Below are positions 46,018-54,467 of a stretch of DNA of 64,000 bases, piece after piece. Below the pieces are notes generated by a model. It made no database searches. It was given only the letters and a program-made list of their open reading frames with translations, and was not told the DNA's origin. Location: assembly GCA_965227875.1 (NCBI GenBank), contig OZ245783.1:1922001-1986000 (forward strand). Direction: 5' to 3'. This DNA is from G965227875 sp965227875. Its GTDB lineage: Bacteria > Pseudomonadota > Alphaproteobacteria > Rhizobiales > JAJFHC01. Made by a program: the position numbers and the translations under genes. Positions within the stretch are counted from its first letter, which is position 1; each line of letters opens with the position of its first letter.

Positions 46018-46698
46018 ATGTTTTTGCGTATTTTCGACCCCAAACCGACAATCGCCGGCCTTGCCGCGCTTCTGCTGACCGCCGCGGCCGGGACCGCAGC
46101 CGATCTCGACACGGACATCCCCGGGTTCAGGCCCGCCATCCACCAGTGGACGGGCCCCTATGCCGGTGTCGTCGCCGGGGGCGGGTTCCTCGAGACGTTC
46201 TACCTGCCGTCGGGCAATCCCGACCCGGAACTTGCCGGGGACGGTTACCTTCTGGGCGGGCTGGTCGGCTACAACCTGCAGGTCGACAACATCGTCCTTG
46301 GCGTCGAGAGCGACCTGTCCGCGGGCAAGGTCAGCGCGACCAACTCGCTGGACCAGGTCAACTACAAGGTGCCGATGCTGGCCACCGCACGCCTGCGCGC
46401 GGGCTATGCCTTCGACGACACGATGGTCTTCGCCACCGGCGGCCTCGCGATCGCCCGCGGCGACATGTACCTGCCCGGTTTCGGCGAAAGCGACGAGAAG
46501 ACCCATTACGGCTACACGGTCGGCGGCGGCATGGAGCATGCCGTGACGGAAAACCTCAACATCCGCCTGGAATATCTGTACGCCAGTCTCGGCAAGAAAA
46601 CCTACGACTTCTCCGCCGGCACGGTGCGCATGGGCCTCGACGACCTCCACAACATCCGCGCCGGCCTCACCTGGAACTTCCTTCCCGGCGGGTTCTGA
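46018..46698 (+). CDS. Outer-membrane beta-barrel protein
   Basis: A 226-residue porin-like protein with a signal peptide (1-27) and alternating strands typical of the small eight-stranded Omp31/opacity-type barrel: WTGPYAGVVAGGGFLE, GYLLGGLVGYNLQVDNIVLG, LATARLRAGYAFDDTMVFAT, and the C-terminal LDDLHNIRAGLTWNFLPGGF ending with Phe. The consensus VEYLYxxLG is present as LEYLYASLG. The function is structural or adhesive; no ligand can be inferred. Start at 46018 preceded by GAAAGAGAG. Confidence 0.9.
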   Translation: MFLRIFDPKPTIAGLAALLLTAAAGTAADLDTDIPGFRPAIHQWTGPYAGVVAGGGFLETFYLPSGNPDPELAGDGYLLGGLVGYNLQVDNIVLGVESDLSAGKVSATNSLDQVNYKVPMLATARLRAGYAFDDTMVFATGGLAIARGDMYLPGFGESDEKTHYGYTVGGGMEHAVTENLNIRLEYLYASLGKKTYDFSAGTVRMGLDDLHNIRAGLTWNFLPGGF

Positions 46699-46767
46699 CC
46701 GCTGGCGGACTCCTGTGCACGTTGCCGCCGCGTCGGGTCGTGCTTCTGATCGTCGGCTTCATGAACC

Positions 46768-46792
46768 GGATTTCCAGCGAATGCTGGAATCC
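46768..46792. repeat. REP-like palindrome
   Basis: GGATTTCCAGC (46768-46778) faces GCTGGAATCC (46783-46792) across a four-base loop, with one unpaired T. Imperfect palindromes of this kind occur scattered between genes in alphaproteobacteria. It lies in a 256-bp gene-free spacer between the outer-membrane protein and tRNA-Gly, in which I see nothing else. Confidence 0.65.
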
Positions 46793-46954
46793 ACGCGATC
46801 GCCGATAGGCCGGGGCTCGAGTTCAGCTGCTGGCCCACGCCCCGGCCGCCCGTATGGGAACCTGTCACGAGCCACAACGGAACAATGGCGTCCGCCGATG
46901 GTTCGGCGCACGAGGCAAAGATCCGGTCAGGTGTTCAGAAAATGGCAGAAAGTT

Positions 46955-47029
46955 TGGAGCGGGCGATGAGATTCGAACTCACGACTTCAACCTTGGCAAG
47001 GTTGCGCTCTACCCCTGAGCTACGCCCGC
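46955..47029 (-). tRNA. tRNA-Gly (anticodon GCC)
   Basis: On the minus strand the sequence begins GCGGGCGTAGCTCAGGGGTA and forms a cloverleaf: acceptor GCGGGCG/CGCCCGC, anticodon stem CAACC/GGTTG with loop TTGCCAA, T loop TTCGAAT, discriminator T and encoded CCA. The anticodon GCC reads the glycine codons GGC and GGU. 75 nt including CCA. Confidence 0.97.
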
Positions 47030-47159
47030 TTTGAGCCGGTCCGGCTTTGCGACGCGTGTTATTGCGCAACGCGGCGACAAATGCAATAGAGATTTGCCGC
47101 AAAAACCGAGATGGCCCCCACGCGCGCGATCCCGCCCTGAAGCCCGGACCCGAACATTC

Positions 47160-47669
47160 ATGCCGCACAGCCCGGAAGACCTCTATTCCCGCCTCGACGG
47201 CCTCGGCATAAACGTGCGCAGGCACAGCCACCCGCCACTCTACACGGTGGAGGACTCCCGCAACCTGCGCGGCGAGATCCCGGGCGGGCACTGCAAGAAC
47301 CTCTTTCTGAAGGACAAGAAGGACGCACTCTGGCTCGTCGTCACCCTGGAGGACGCCGAGGTCGAGATGAAGCGCCTGCACGCCGTCATCGGGTCGGCGC
47401 GGCTGAGTTTCGGCAAGCCCGACCTGTTGCTCGAGGCCCTCGGGGTGACGCCCGGCGCGGTGACGCCGCTCGCACTGATCAACGACGCGGCCCGCCGCGT
47501 GAACGTGGTGCTCGACGCCGCCATGATGGCGCACGAGGAGCTCAACTTCCATCCGCTCACCAACGATGCCACGGTGACGATCGGCTCGGCCGACCTTGTC
47601 CGTTTCATCGAGGCCTGCGGCCACGAGCCTGCGATTCTGCCCGTCGACACGTCGCGTCCGCAGGCCTGA
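47160..47669 (+). CDS. ProXp/PrdX-type prolyl-tRNA editing protein
   Basis: A 169-residue YbaK/EbsC-fold protein. It has the family elements VRRHSHPPLYTVEDSRNL, PGGHCKNLFLKDKKDALWLV with the conserved lysine, SFGKPDLLLEALGVTPGAVTPLALI and FHPLTNDATVTI. This order is that of stand-alone prolyl-tRNA deacylases of the ProXp-ala/PrdX type, which hydrolyse Ala-tRNA(Pro). The frame extends upstream without support. It is followed 104 bp later by a thioredoxin operon. Confidence 0.92.
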   Translation: MPHSPEDLYSRLDGLGINVRRHSHPPLYTVEDSRNLRGEIPGGHCKNLFLKDKKDALWLVVTLEDAEVEMKRLHAVIGSARLSFGKPDLLLEALGVTPGAVTPLALINDAARRVNVVLDAAMMAHEELNFHPLTNDATVTIGSADLVRFIEACGHEPAILPVDTSRPQA

Positions 47670-47773
47670 AACCGGCGCCGGAATTCCCCCCAATCCCGCA
47701 TTGCCTTTTGAGCGTCCACGGTCCATGTATTGGCCATTGAGCCAATTGCACAGTGCGGAGTTCGGGAGGAAAT

Positions 47774-48697
47774 ATGGAGAGTCCCCTCATCGGCGGCGCG
47801 GACGGCGCCAATGGCGCCGGCGGTCCTGACGCGGCGATCAAGGACGCGACCACGGCCACCTTCATGGCCGACGTGATCGAGGCCTCCATGGCCACGCCCG
47901 TGCTGGTGGATTTCTGGGCGCCGTGGTGCGGCCCCTGCAAGCAGTTGACACCGGTGCTCGAGAAGGCGGTGAAAGGCTCCGGCGGCGCGGTCCGGCTCGT
48001 CAAGATCAACATCGACGAGAACCCCGAGATCGCGCAGCAGATGCGCATCCAGTCCATCCCCGCGGTCTTCGCCTTCAAGGAAGGCCGTCCCGTGGATGGC
48101 TTCATGGGGGCCCTGCCCGAGAGCCAGATCAACCAGTTCATCGAGCGCCTGACCGGCCAGGCCGTGGGTGTGGAAACCCAGGAGATCCTCGACGCCGCCC
48201 AGGCCGCCCTCGACGAGGGCGACGTGGAGTCCGCCGCCCAAGCCTTCGGCCACGTGCTGCAGGAAGACCGCGAGAACACCGGCGCCATCGCCGGCCTCGC
48301 GCGCTGCCAGCTCGCCAACGGCGACCTCGACGGCGCCCGCGCCACGCTCGCGCTCACGCCGCCGGCCAAGCAGAACGACCCCGAGATCGCCGCGGCCAGG
48401 GCCTCGGTCGAACTCGCCGGATCGCCCGTCGACGACGAGGACGTGACGCACCTGCGGGCGGCCGTGGAGGCCAACCCGAAGGACTACGAGTCGCGGATCG
48501 AACTCGCCGTGGCGCTGAACGCCGCCGGCCAGCGCGAGGAAGCGGTCGACGAACTCATGCACATCATCCAGGCCGACCGCGACTGGAACGACGGCGCGGC
48601 CCGCAAGCAGCTCCTGCAGTTCTTCGAGGCCTGGGGCCCGACCGACGAGCTCACCATCGCCAGCCGCCGGCGCCTGTCATCGGTCCTGTTTTCGTGA
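47774..48697 (+). CDS. Thioredoxin-TPR protein (YbbN/CnoX-like)
   Basis: A 307-residue protein with a thioredoxin domain containing WAPWCGPCKQL (active-site Cys pair) and cis-Pro loop IQSIPAVFAFKEG, then TPR-like helices to the C-terminus (LDEGDVESAAQAFGHVL, LAVALNAAGQREEAVDELM). E. coli CnoX/YbbN has the same layout and acts as a chaperone/redox holdase, although its active site lacks one Cys; here CGPC is complete, so a redox function is possible. GGGAGGA precedes the ATG. The stop overlaps the next start (TGATG). Confidence 0.93.
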   Translation: MESPLIGGADGANGAGGPDAAIKDATTATFMADVIEASMATPVLVDFWAPWCGPCKQLTPVLEKAVKGSGGAVRLVKINIDENPEIAQQMRIQSIPAVFAFKEGRPVDGFMGALPESQINQFIERLTGQAVGVETQEILDAAQAALDEGDVESAAQAFGHVLQEDRENTGAIAGLARCQLANGDLDGARATLALTPPAKQNDPEIAAARASVELAGSPVDDEDVTHLRAAVEANPKDYESRIELAVALNAAGQREEAVDELMHIIQADRDWNDGAARKQLLQFFEAWGPTDELTIASRRRLSSVLFS

Positions 48698-49419
48698 TGC
48701 AGCATTTTTCCGACAAGGGTGAATGCGCCAGCCCGTGCAGCCGCTACAAGCGGCCATCGGACCTGCCCGACGTCATGCCGGTTTTCCCGCTGGGCGGCGC
48801 GCTCCTGCTGCCGCGCGGCCAGCTGCCGCTCAACATCTTCGAACCGCGCTACCTCGCCATGGTCGATGCCGCCCTGTCCGGCAGCCGGCTGGTGGGCATG
48901 CTACAGCCGTCGAGCGAGGCAGACCTTGCGCTGCAGGACGATCCCGCCGCCCGGCCCGAACTCTACCGTGTCGGCTGTGCGGGGCGCATCACCGCCTATT
49001 CAGAATGCGACGACGGGCGCATCCTGATCACGCTGACCGGGATCTGCCGGTTCCGGACGGTCGAGGAGGTCACCTCGGGTGAACCCTACCGTTCGTTCCG
49101 CGTCGACGCGCTCGACTATGCCGAGGATTTTCACGCCGGCGCCGGCCAGGCCGACGTCGACCGGGCACGGCTCCTCGAGGTCTTCCGCAACTATCTTGAC
49201 GCCCACGAGCTGGAAGCCGACTGGGAGTCGGTGCACGAGTCCTCCAACGAGGCCCTCGTCAACGCACTCGCCATGATCAGCCCCTACGGCCCGAAGGAAA
49301 AGCAGGCCATGCTCGAGGCGCCGGACCTGCACACCCGCAACGAGATCCTCATCGCGCTGACCGAGATGGCGCTTGCCCAGCAGGACGGGGATTCGCCCAC
49401 CAGCGGGAAACTCCAATGA
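48697..49419 (+). CDS. Lon N-terminal-domain (LON peptidase substrate-binding) protein
   Basis: A 240-residue protein carrying a stand-alone Lon N-terminal domain: MPVFPLGGALLLPRGQLPLNIFEPRYLAMV, GCAGRITAYSECDDGRILITLTGICRFR. It lacks the ATPase and protease parts of Lon. The role of such stand-alone domains is not known. It overlaps the thioredoxin gene by one base and the Trm112-like gene by four, so all are probably co-translated. Confidence 0.93.
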   Translation: MQHFSDKGECASPCSRYKRPSDLPDVMPVFPLGGALLLPRGQLPLNIFEPRYLAMVDAALSGSRLVGMLQPSSEADLALQDDPAARPELYRVGCAGRITAYSECDDGRILITLTGICRFRTVEEVTSGEPYRSFRVDALDYAEDFHAGAGQADVDRARLLEVFRNYLDAHELEADWESVHESSNEALVNALAMISPYGPKEKQAMLEAPDLHTRNEILIALTEMALAQQDGDSPTSGKLQ

Positions 49420-49637
49420 CCGGCGAAGACAGGACGCAGCAGACCGGCGACGCCGGGCCGCAGGACGTCGACCGCAAGCTCCTGGAGATGCTGGTCTGCC
49501 CCGTCACCAAGGGGCCGCTGGAATATGACCGCGACGCGGGCGAGCTGATCAGCCGCCAGGCGCGGCTCGCCTACCCGATCCGGGACGGCATCCCGATCAT
49601 GCTGCCGGAAGAAGCCCGGCATATCGAAGACGATTGA
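49416..49637 (+). CDS. Trm112-family protein
   Basis: A 73-residue protein with the Trm112/YcaR core: RKLLEMLVCPVTKGPLEYDR, ELISRQARLAYPIRDGIPIM and LPEEAR. Only one Cys (LVCP) remains of the zinc-knuckle pattern, as is usual in bacterial members. Trm112 proteins activate class I methyltransferases in eukaryotes; the bacterial partners are less clear. It overlaps the preceding gene by four bases (ATGA). Confidence 0.93.
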   Translation: MTGEDRTQQTGDAGPQDVDRKLLEMLVCPVTKGPLEYDRDAGELISRQARLAYPIRDGIPIMLPEEARHIEDD

Positions 49638-49638
49638 G

Positions 49639-49995
49639 ATGAAGGTCTGGCCGACGGAACTGCGTCTCAGGGCGGACAAGCGCTGCCTGCATGTCGCCTT
49701 CGACAATGGCGAGGCCTTCGACCTCGACGCCGAATACCTGCGTGTCGAAAGCCCCAGCGCGGAGGTCAAGGGCCACGGTCCGGGCCAGGAAGTGACCGTT
49801 GCCGGCAAGCGCGACATCACGATCACCGGCGTCGAACCGGTCGGCAACTACGCCGTGCGCATCGTCTTCGCGGACGGCCACGACACAGGACTCTATTCCT
49901 GGGACTATCTCCACAAGCTCGGCGCGGAACATGCCGACCTCTGGGCGGCCTACCTCGACAAGCTCGAGGCGGAAGGCAAGTCGCGGGGAGGCTGA
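49639..49995 (+). CDS. DUF971 protein
   Basis: A 118-residue protein with the DUF971 pattern: PTELRLRADKRCLHVAFDNGE, LPAEYLRV-like segment (LDAEYLRVESPSAEVKGHG), and VGNYAVRIVFADGHDTGLYSWDYLHKLG. The same fold forms the N-terminal domain of gamma-butyrobetaine hydroxylase and occurs with Fe-S carrier proteins; its role here is unknown. It begins one base after the Trm112-like stop and ends the five-gene run from the thioredoxin gene. Confidence 0.93.
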   Translation: MKVWPTELRLRADKRCLHVAFDNGEAFDLDAEYLRVESPSAEVKGHGPGQEVTVAGKRDITITGVEPVGNYAVRIVFADGHDTGLYSWDYLHKLGAEHADLWAAYLDKLEAEGKSRGG

Positions 49996-50008
49996 CGCAG
50001 TTTCTACG

Positions 50009-50024
50009 TTAACCTTCCTTAACC
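50009..50024 (+). promoter_or_regulatory. TTAACC-N4-TTAACC element upstream of the chemoreceptor
   Basis: The direct repeat TTAACCTTCCTTAACC lies about 80 bp before the chemoreceptor ATG. CtrA sites are TTAA-N7-TTAA; here the spacing is one base shorter, so this is a loose match. The following 50 bp are AT-rich (TTAATTTTAATTTTACC), consistent with a promoter. Confidence 0.35.
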
Positions 50025-50104
50025 GGCCTTCTTGAAAAGATTAATTTTAATTTTACCGAATTTGTCTATCCCGGAGAAAGAATACTCTCTGCGGGGCAAG
50101 ACAC

Positions 50105-52261
50105 ATGACAATTCGTGCAAAATTAGACTCCATCGCTTTCAAGATACCGGCACTCATCCTCGGCGTCGGGCTGGCCGCGGCCATCGGCACCGCGCAATAC
50201 AGCTATGTCGGGGCGCGCCATGCGGTTGTCGAGGGCGAGGAGGCCAAACTTGCCGCCGTCGTGGAGAACAAGACGACCGCGCTCGCCCAGTGGCTGGCCG
50301 GCATCGAGGGAGACCTGAAGACACAGGCGCAGAACCCGCTCATCGGCGATGCGCTGGAGGCATTTTCCACCGCCTGGAACGGGATGGGCGAAAACCAGAC
50401 GCGGACGCTTCAGAAAGCCTACATCGAAGACAACCCGCACCCCACAGGCCAGAAGGAAAACCTCGACGCGGCCACTGACGGCTCGGCCTACAGCACCGCA
50501 CACGGGAAATACCATCCCTACTTGCGCGCTTTTCTCCGCGACCGGGGGTATTACGACATCTTCCTGTTCGATGCGGACGGCAATCTTGTCTACACCGTCT
50601 TCAAGGAACTGGACTACGCGACCAACCTCGTGACGGGCAAGTGGGCCAAGTCGGATCTCGGCAAGGCCTTCCGGGCTGCTCGGGACAATCCGGCGGCCGG
50701 TGGCGTTCATTTCTTCGACTTCAAGCCCTACGCACCGAGCCACGGAGCTCCCGCAAGTTTCATTTCCACGCCGCTTCTCGATAATGCCGGCAAGGTGAGA
50801 GGCGTGCTCGTTTTCCAGATGCCGATCGGCAGGCTCAACGAGATCATGCAGCAGTCGGCCGGCCTCGGCACAACCGGTGAAGCCTACATCGTCGGGGCCG
50901 ACCTCCTCGTGCGCAACGACTCCAGGTTCGTGAAGGAATCGACGATCCTCAAGAGCAAGGTGGACACCGGACCCGTCGCGGCGGCACTGGATGGCAAGGC
51001 GGGCGTCGCGGAGGCCACGGGCTTCAACCACGCCAACGTTGTCGCGGCCTATCGCCCCTTCAGCTTTCATGACACGAAGTTCGCCGTCGTGGCCGAACAG
51101 GACGTGAGCGAAGCTTTCGCCGCGGTGGCGACGATGCGCAACAATCTCGTCATGGGAATCGCCGGTGGCTGCCTCGTCATCGGTATGGTCGGACTTTTTG
51201 TCGGCCGGCGGCTTTCACGCCCCATCGGCGTCATGACGGCGGCCATGTCTCATCTCGCCGAAGGCGATACCAAAACCGAGATCACGGGCGGGGACCGCAG
51301 GGACGAAATCGGCGACATGGCGCGTGCGGTCGAGGTCTTCAAGCGCAACGCCATCCGGACCGCGGAACTGGAAGCCGAAAGCGAACGGGAGAAGGCCGAG
51401 GCCGAACGCCAGAAGGCTGCCCTTCTCCAGAAGCTTGCGGATGACTTCGATCTCAGCGTGGGGTCCATCGTCGAGGTCGTGGCCGGTGCGTCGAGCGAAC
51501 TTCGCGCAACCGCCCGGTCCATGGCGGGCGTCTCGGAGGATGCGAGCAGCCGGGCCGATTCCGTCGCCTATTCTTCGGAAGAAGCATCGGCGAATGTCCA
51601 GACGGTGGCCGCGGCGGCGGAAGAGCTTCACGCCTCGATCGCCGAAATCTCGGCGCGCGTGACGGAGGCCGCAACCGCTTCGCGGCAAGCCGTGGACGAG
51701 GCGAACCGCACCGGGCAACAGATGAACGAACTGTCGGAAGTCTCCGACAAGGTTGGCGCCGTCATCCAGATGATCTCGGACATCGCCGAACAGACGAACC
51801 TCCTGGCGCTGAACGCCACCATCGAGGCGGCGCGCGCCGGCGAGATGGGCAAGGGTTTCGCGGTGGTCGCCAGCGAAGTCAAGTCGCTCGCCAATCAGAC
51901 GGCGAAAGCGACCGAGGAGATCCGCACCCAGATCGAGGACATCCAGGTCGCGGTGAACAATGCCTCGGTCTCGATGGGCTCCATCGGTGAAATCATCTCG
52001 CGTGTCGACGAGGCCTCCTCGGCCATCGCGGCCGCCATGGAGGAACAGGGTTCCGTGACGCAGGATATCGCCCGCAGCGTACAGGATGCCGCGCGGGGCA
52101 CGTCGGACGTCTCGGAGAACATCCAGGCCGTCACCGCCGCGTCGCGCGACGTGGGTGCGGCGTCGGGACAGGTCGATGCCAAGGCGGGCGAACTCAACCA
52201 GCAGTCGGAGCAACTGAAGGCCGAAGTCCGCAAGTTCGTGGAGAACATCCGCGCGGCGTGA
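50105..52261 (+). CDS. Methyl-accepting chemotaxis protein with Cache-like sensor
   Basis: A 718-residue chemoreceptor. A membrane helix at about 15-35 is followed by a periplasmic sensor of some 310 residues that resembles a dCache domain (DIFLFDADGNLVYTVFKELD, GTTGEAYIVGADLLVRNDSR), a second helix at about 347-368, a HAMP domain (RRLSRPIGVMTAAMSHLAEG), and a cytoplasmic signalling domain with the hairpin tip IAEQTNLLALNATIEAARAG and further GFAVVASEVKSLANQTAKAT. The chemical signal is unknown. It is a single-gene unit downstream of an AT-rich promoter region and converges on the Ubi hydroxylase gene. Confidence 0.95.
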   Translation: MTIRAKLDSIAFKIPALILGVGLAAAIGTAQYSYVGARHAVVEGEEAKLAAVVENKTTALAQWLAGIEGDLKTQAQNPLIGDALEAFSTAWNGMGENQTRTLQKAYIEDNPHPTGQKENLDAATDGSAYSTAHGKYHPYLRAFLRDRGYYDIFLFDADGNLVYTVFKELDYATNLVTGKWAKSDLGKAFRAARDNPAAGGVHFFDFKPYAPSHGAPASFISTPLLDNAGKVRGVLVFQMPIGRLNEIMQQSAGLGTTGEAYIVGADLLVRNDSRFVKESTILKSKVDTGPVAAALDGKAGVAEATGFNHANVVAAYRPFSFHDTKFAVVAEQDVSEAFAAVATMRNNLVMGIAGGCLVIGMVGLFVGRRLSRPIGVMTAAMSHLAEGDTKTEITGGDRRDEIGDMARAVEVFKRNAIRTAELEAESEREKAEAERQKAALLQKLADDFDLSVGSIVEVVAGASSELRATARSMAGVSEDASSRADSVAYSSEEASANVQTVAAAAEELHASIAEISARVTEAATASRQAVDEANRTGQQMNELSEVSDKVGAVIQMISDIAEQTNLLALNATIEAARAGEMGKGFAVVASEVKSLANQTAKATEEIRTQIEDIQVAVNNASVSMGSIGEIISRVDEASSAIAAAMEEQGSVTQDIARSVQDAARGTSDVSENIQAVTAASRDVGAASGQVDAKAGELNQQSEQLKAEVRKFVENIRAA

Positions 52262-52286
52262 TCCGGGGCGCCGGCGCGAAACCCCG

Positions 52287-53552
52287 TCAGATCGGCTTTC
52301 CCTGCATCAGGCGCGGGGCGTCGGAGCCCAGGCCGGCCGCTTCACCGATGAACATCGATTTCAGCGGCTCGATCCGGTCGACCATGCCAAGGCCTGCGTC
52401 CCGCAGCGCCTTGAGCGCCGGGTTGTCGTTGGAGAACAGGCGGTTCATACCGTCCATGGCAAGCGCGGTCGCCACGTTGTCCGGCCGCCGCCAGGCCGTG
52501 TAGCGTTCAAGCACCGCGACGCTCCCCGGATCCATCCCGATGCGCATGGCCTCGACGACCGTTTCGGCAAGGGCCGCGACATCGCGCAGTCCGAGGTTGA
52601 AACCGAGACCCGCCAGGGGATGGACCACATGCGCCGCGTCGCCCACCAGCGCCACCCGCGGTGCGGCATAGTCCGTGGCGAGTTGCATGGACAGCGGATA
52701 ACACCAGCGTGGACCGACCACCTCGAACGTTCCGAGATGGCGGGAGAACCGCCGTGCGAGCTCGCGCGCGAAACCGGCGTCGTCGAGGTCGGTGATCCGG
52801 CGCGCTTCCGCGGTTTCCTCCGTCCAGACCAGGGACGACCGGTTGCCGGGAAGCGGGAGAATGGCGAAGGGTCCCGCAGGCATGAAATGCTCTTCGGCGA
52901 TCCCGCGATGCGATCTTTCATGGGCGACCGTGGCGACGATGCCCGACTGGTCGTAAGCCCAGCCCACGGTCCGGATCCCGGCCTGGCCCCGCAGCCATGA
53001 GACACGCCCGTCCGCGGCGATGGCGACCGGCGCCTCGAGCATGCGCCCGTCGTCGAGCGTGAGGCGCGCGCAGGCCGCGTCGCAGTCGAATGCTGCCGCA
53101 CGCGCGGGCGCCTTCACGTCGATGCCGCCGCAGGCGAGCACCCGTTCGGCCAGTGCCGCGCCCAGGTGCCGGTTCTCGATCATGTGCGCCGCGGCCCGCC
53201 CGTCCGGCGTCCTGGCGTCGAAGCGCAGGAGCACCGGCCGGCCCGCCGCGTCGGGGCGGGTGTCGGTCACCTTGATGTCGGCCATGGTCTGGGTCCGCCC
53301 CGCCAGGAGCGGCCAGACCCCGAGCCAGTCGAGCACGGCCTCGCTGGTGGCGGTGATGGCAGACGCCCGGCCGTCGAAGCCGGCGTTGCGCCACTTGTCC
53401 AGGCCGTCCGCGTCGACGAGCACGACCCTCAGGCCGCCACCCGCGTCCCGGTCCGCCAGGGCCAGCGCAGTCGCTAGCCCCGCAAGCCCGCCGCCCAGGA
53501 CGATCGCATCGTATCGCCCGCTTCGGTCGCTCTCCTGCCGGTCCGTGTTCAT
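52287..53552 (-). CDS. UbiH/COQ6-family FAD monooxygenase
   Basis: A 421-residue FAD-dependent hydroxylase. It shows the dinucleotide motif VLGGGLAGLATALALAD, the central DG motif (VAIAADGRVSWLRGQAGI), and the C-terminal GDAAHVVHPLAGLGFNLGLRD characteristic of the UbiH/UbiF/UbiI/COQ6 family that hydroxylates the ubiquinone ring. Which ring position it acts on cannot be told. The ATG at 53552 fits the start of the FAD fold; the frame extends upstream into repeat DNA. Confidence 0.92.
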   Translation of the reverse strand: MNTDRQESDRSGRYDAIVLGGGLAGLATALALADRDAGGGLRVVLVDADGLDKWRNAGFDGRASAITATSEAVLDWLGVWPLLAGRTQTMADIKVTDTRPDAAGRPVLLRFDARTPDGRAAAHMIENRHLGAALAERVLACGGIDVKAPARAAAFDCDAACARLTLDDGRMLEAPVAIAADGRVSWLRGQAGIRTVGWAYDQSGIVATVAHERSHRGIAEEHFMPAGPFAILPLPGNRSSLVWTEETAEARRITDLDDAGFARELARRFSRHLGTFEVVGPRWCYPLSMQLATDYAAPRVALVGDAAHVVHPLAGLGFNLGLRDVAALAETVVEAMRIGMDPGSVAVLERYTAWRRPDNVATALAMDGMNRLFSNDNPALKALRDAGLGMVDRIEPLKSMFIGEAAGLGSDAPRLMQGKPI

Positions 53553-53636
53553 GATCCTATGCCTACCCCAGTCGGCCAGCATTGACCATGCGGTATCCTG
53601 ATCCCCCAACCAACTCGACCGCCCGGTCAACATCCA

Positions 53637-53702
53637 AATTCCTGACGAAAGTCAGGATCCACTGCCCACCCTCTTGGATGCCCGCCTTCGCGGGCAATTC
53701 GG
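53637..53702. repeat. Double-palindrome repeat, copy 1
   Basis: First palindrome TCCTGACGAAAGTCAGGA (stem TCCTGAC/GTCAGGA), then a variable spacer of about 19 bp, then GGATGCCCGCCTTCGCGGGC (stem GCCCGC/GCGGGC) and AATTCGG. The same unit recurs at 53771, 54332 and 54468, with a half-copy at 53933. Confidence 0.9.
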
Positions 53703-53770
53703 TGTGGTGTTGCATGCCCGGGCCAATCTCCACCGTGAGGCGCCCGCCTCACTTAGCGTTCCCGCCACCC

Positions 53771-53840
53771 CCGAATTCCTGACGAAAGTCAGGATCCACA
53801 ACACAACCCTCATGGATGCCCACCTTCGCGGGCAATTCGG
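53771..53840. repeat. Double-palindrome repeat, copy 2
   Basis: Same order as copy 1: GAATTCCTGACGAAAGTCAG, spacer ATCCACAACACAACCCTCAT, GGATGCCCACCTTCGCGGGC, AATTCGG. One stem base of the second palindrome differs (CCCACC for CCCGCC). Same orientation as copy 1. It lies in the 411-bp gene-free spacer between the Ubi and GIY-YIG genes. Confidence 0.9.
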
Positions 53841-53932
53841 TGTGGTTTTGCATGCCCGGGCCGAAACCCGCCTCGCCGAAACGCCACCCCAGCCGCACGG
53901 AGGATTTCTGCAGATGGCGATCTCATCGTCTC

Positions 53933-53960
53933 CCGAATTCCTGACAAAAGTCAGGATCCA
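53933..53960. repeat. Double-palindrome repeat, half-copy 3
   Basis: Only the first palindrome is present, as GAATTCCTGACAAAAGTCAG with GATCCACTG, ending 3 bp before the stop of the GIY-YIG gene. The second palindrome that follows it in other copies is missing; the nuclease gene stands in its place. Confidence 0.85.
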
Positions 53961-53963
53961 CTG

Positions 53964-54257
53964 TCACTTCAGAATGTCGTCGTAGAGATCGCGCCAGTCT
54001 GGATTGGTTTCCTCGATGAGGGCAATTTTCCAGGCGCGCCGCCAGCGTTTGAGGCGTCTTTCCCGCTCGAAGGCATCGTTGATCCGGTCGAATTCCTCCA
54101 CGTGAACGAGCCTGTCGACATCGTACCGGCTCGTGAAACCCTCCCGCACACGGGCCTTGTGATCCGCGACACGCCGGGCGAGATCGGTGGTCGCTCCGAT
54201 ATAGAGCGTGCCGTTGCGACGGCTGGCGAGGATATAGACGCAAGGTGCCCGTGCCAT
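53964..54257 (-). CDS. GIY-YIG nuclease family protein
   Basis: A 97-residue protein that is a single GIY-YIG domain: VYILASRRNGTLYIGATTDL (the variant YIL...LYIG of the motif), then RRVADHKARVREGFTSRYDV with the conserved Arg and FTSRY, VHVEEF, and ERRLKRWRRAWKIALIEETN with the catalytic-type Glu. This is the UPF0213-like stand-alone type common in alphaproteobacteria. Repeat copies lie 3 bp after its stop and about 75 bp before its start. The ATG at 54257 fits the domain; longer reading frames translate repeat DNA. Confidence 0.9.
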   Translation of the reverse strand: MARAPCVYILASRRNGTLYIGATTDLARRVADHKARVREGFTSRYDVDRLVHVEEFDRINDAFERERRLKRWRRAWKIALIEETNPDWRDLYDDILK

Positions 54258-54331
54258 TCCTGTCCTACGAGACCGGAAAGGTTCTTCTGTCGCACTCGGT
54301 ACCGGCATGCGTCTGCACTCCTGTGCCCATC

Positions 54332-54402
54332 CCCGAATTCCTGACGAAAGTCAGGATCCAAAACACAACCCTCATGGATGCCCGCCTTCGCGGGCAATTC
54401 GG
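54332..54402. repeat. Double-palindrome repeat, copy 4
   Basis: GAATTCCTGACGAAAGTCAG, spacer AACACAACCCTCAT, GGATGCCCGCCTTCGCGGGC, AATTCGG. The spacer ACACAACCCTCATGGATGCC is shared with copy 2, so these two copies are close relatives. It lies 75 bp upstream of the GIY-YIG start codon. Confidence 0.9.
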
Positions 54403-54467
54403 ACCGGTTTTGAGGACCCGCGCAAAAACCTCTCGGAAGTCCCGCCCCACGCGGCGGCCCCATCGCC

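Noticed and set aside
52262..52286. GC-rich arms between the chemoreceptor and Ubi genes as a terminator.
   Set aside because: The CGGGG/CCCCG arms are only five bases with a long loop and no T tract on either strand.
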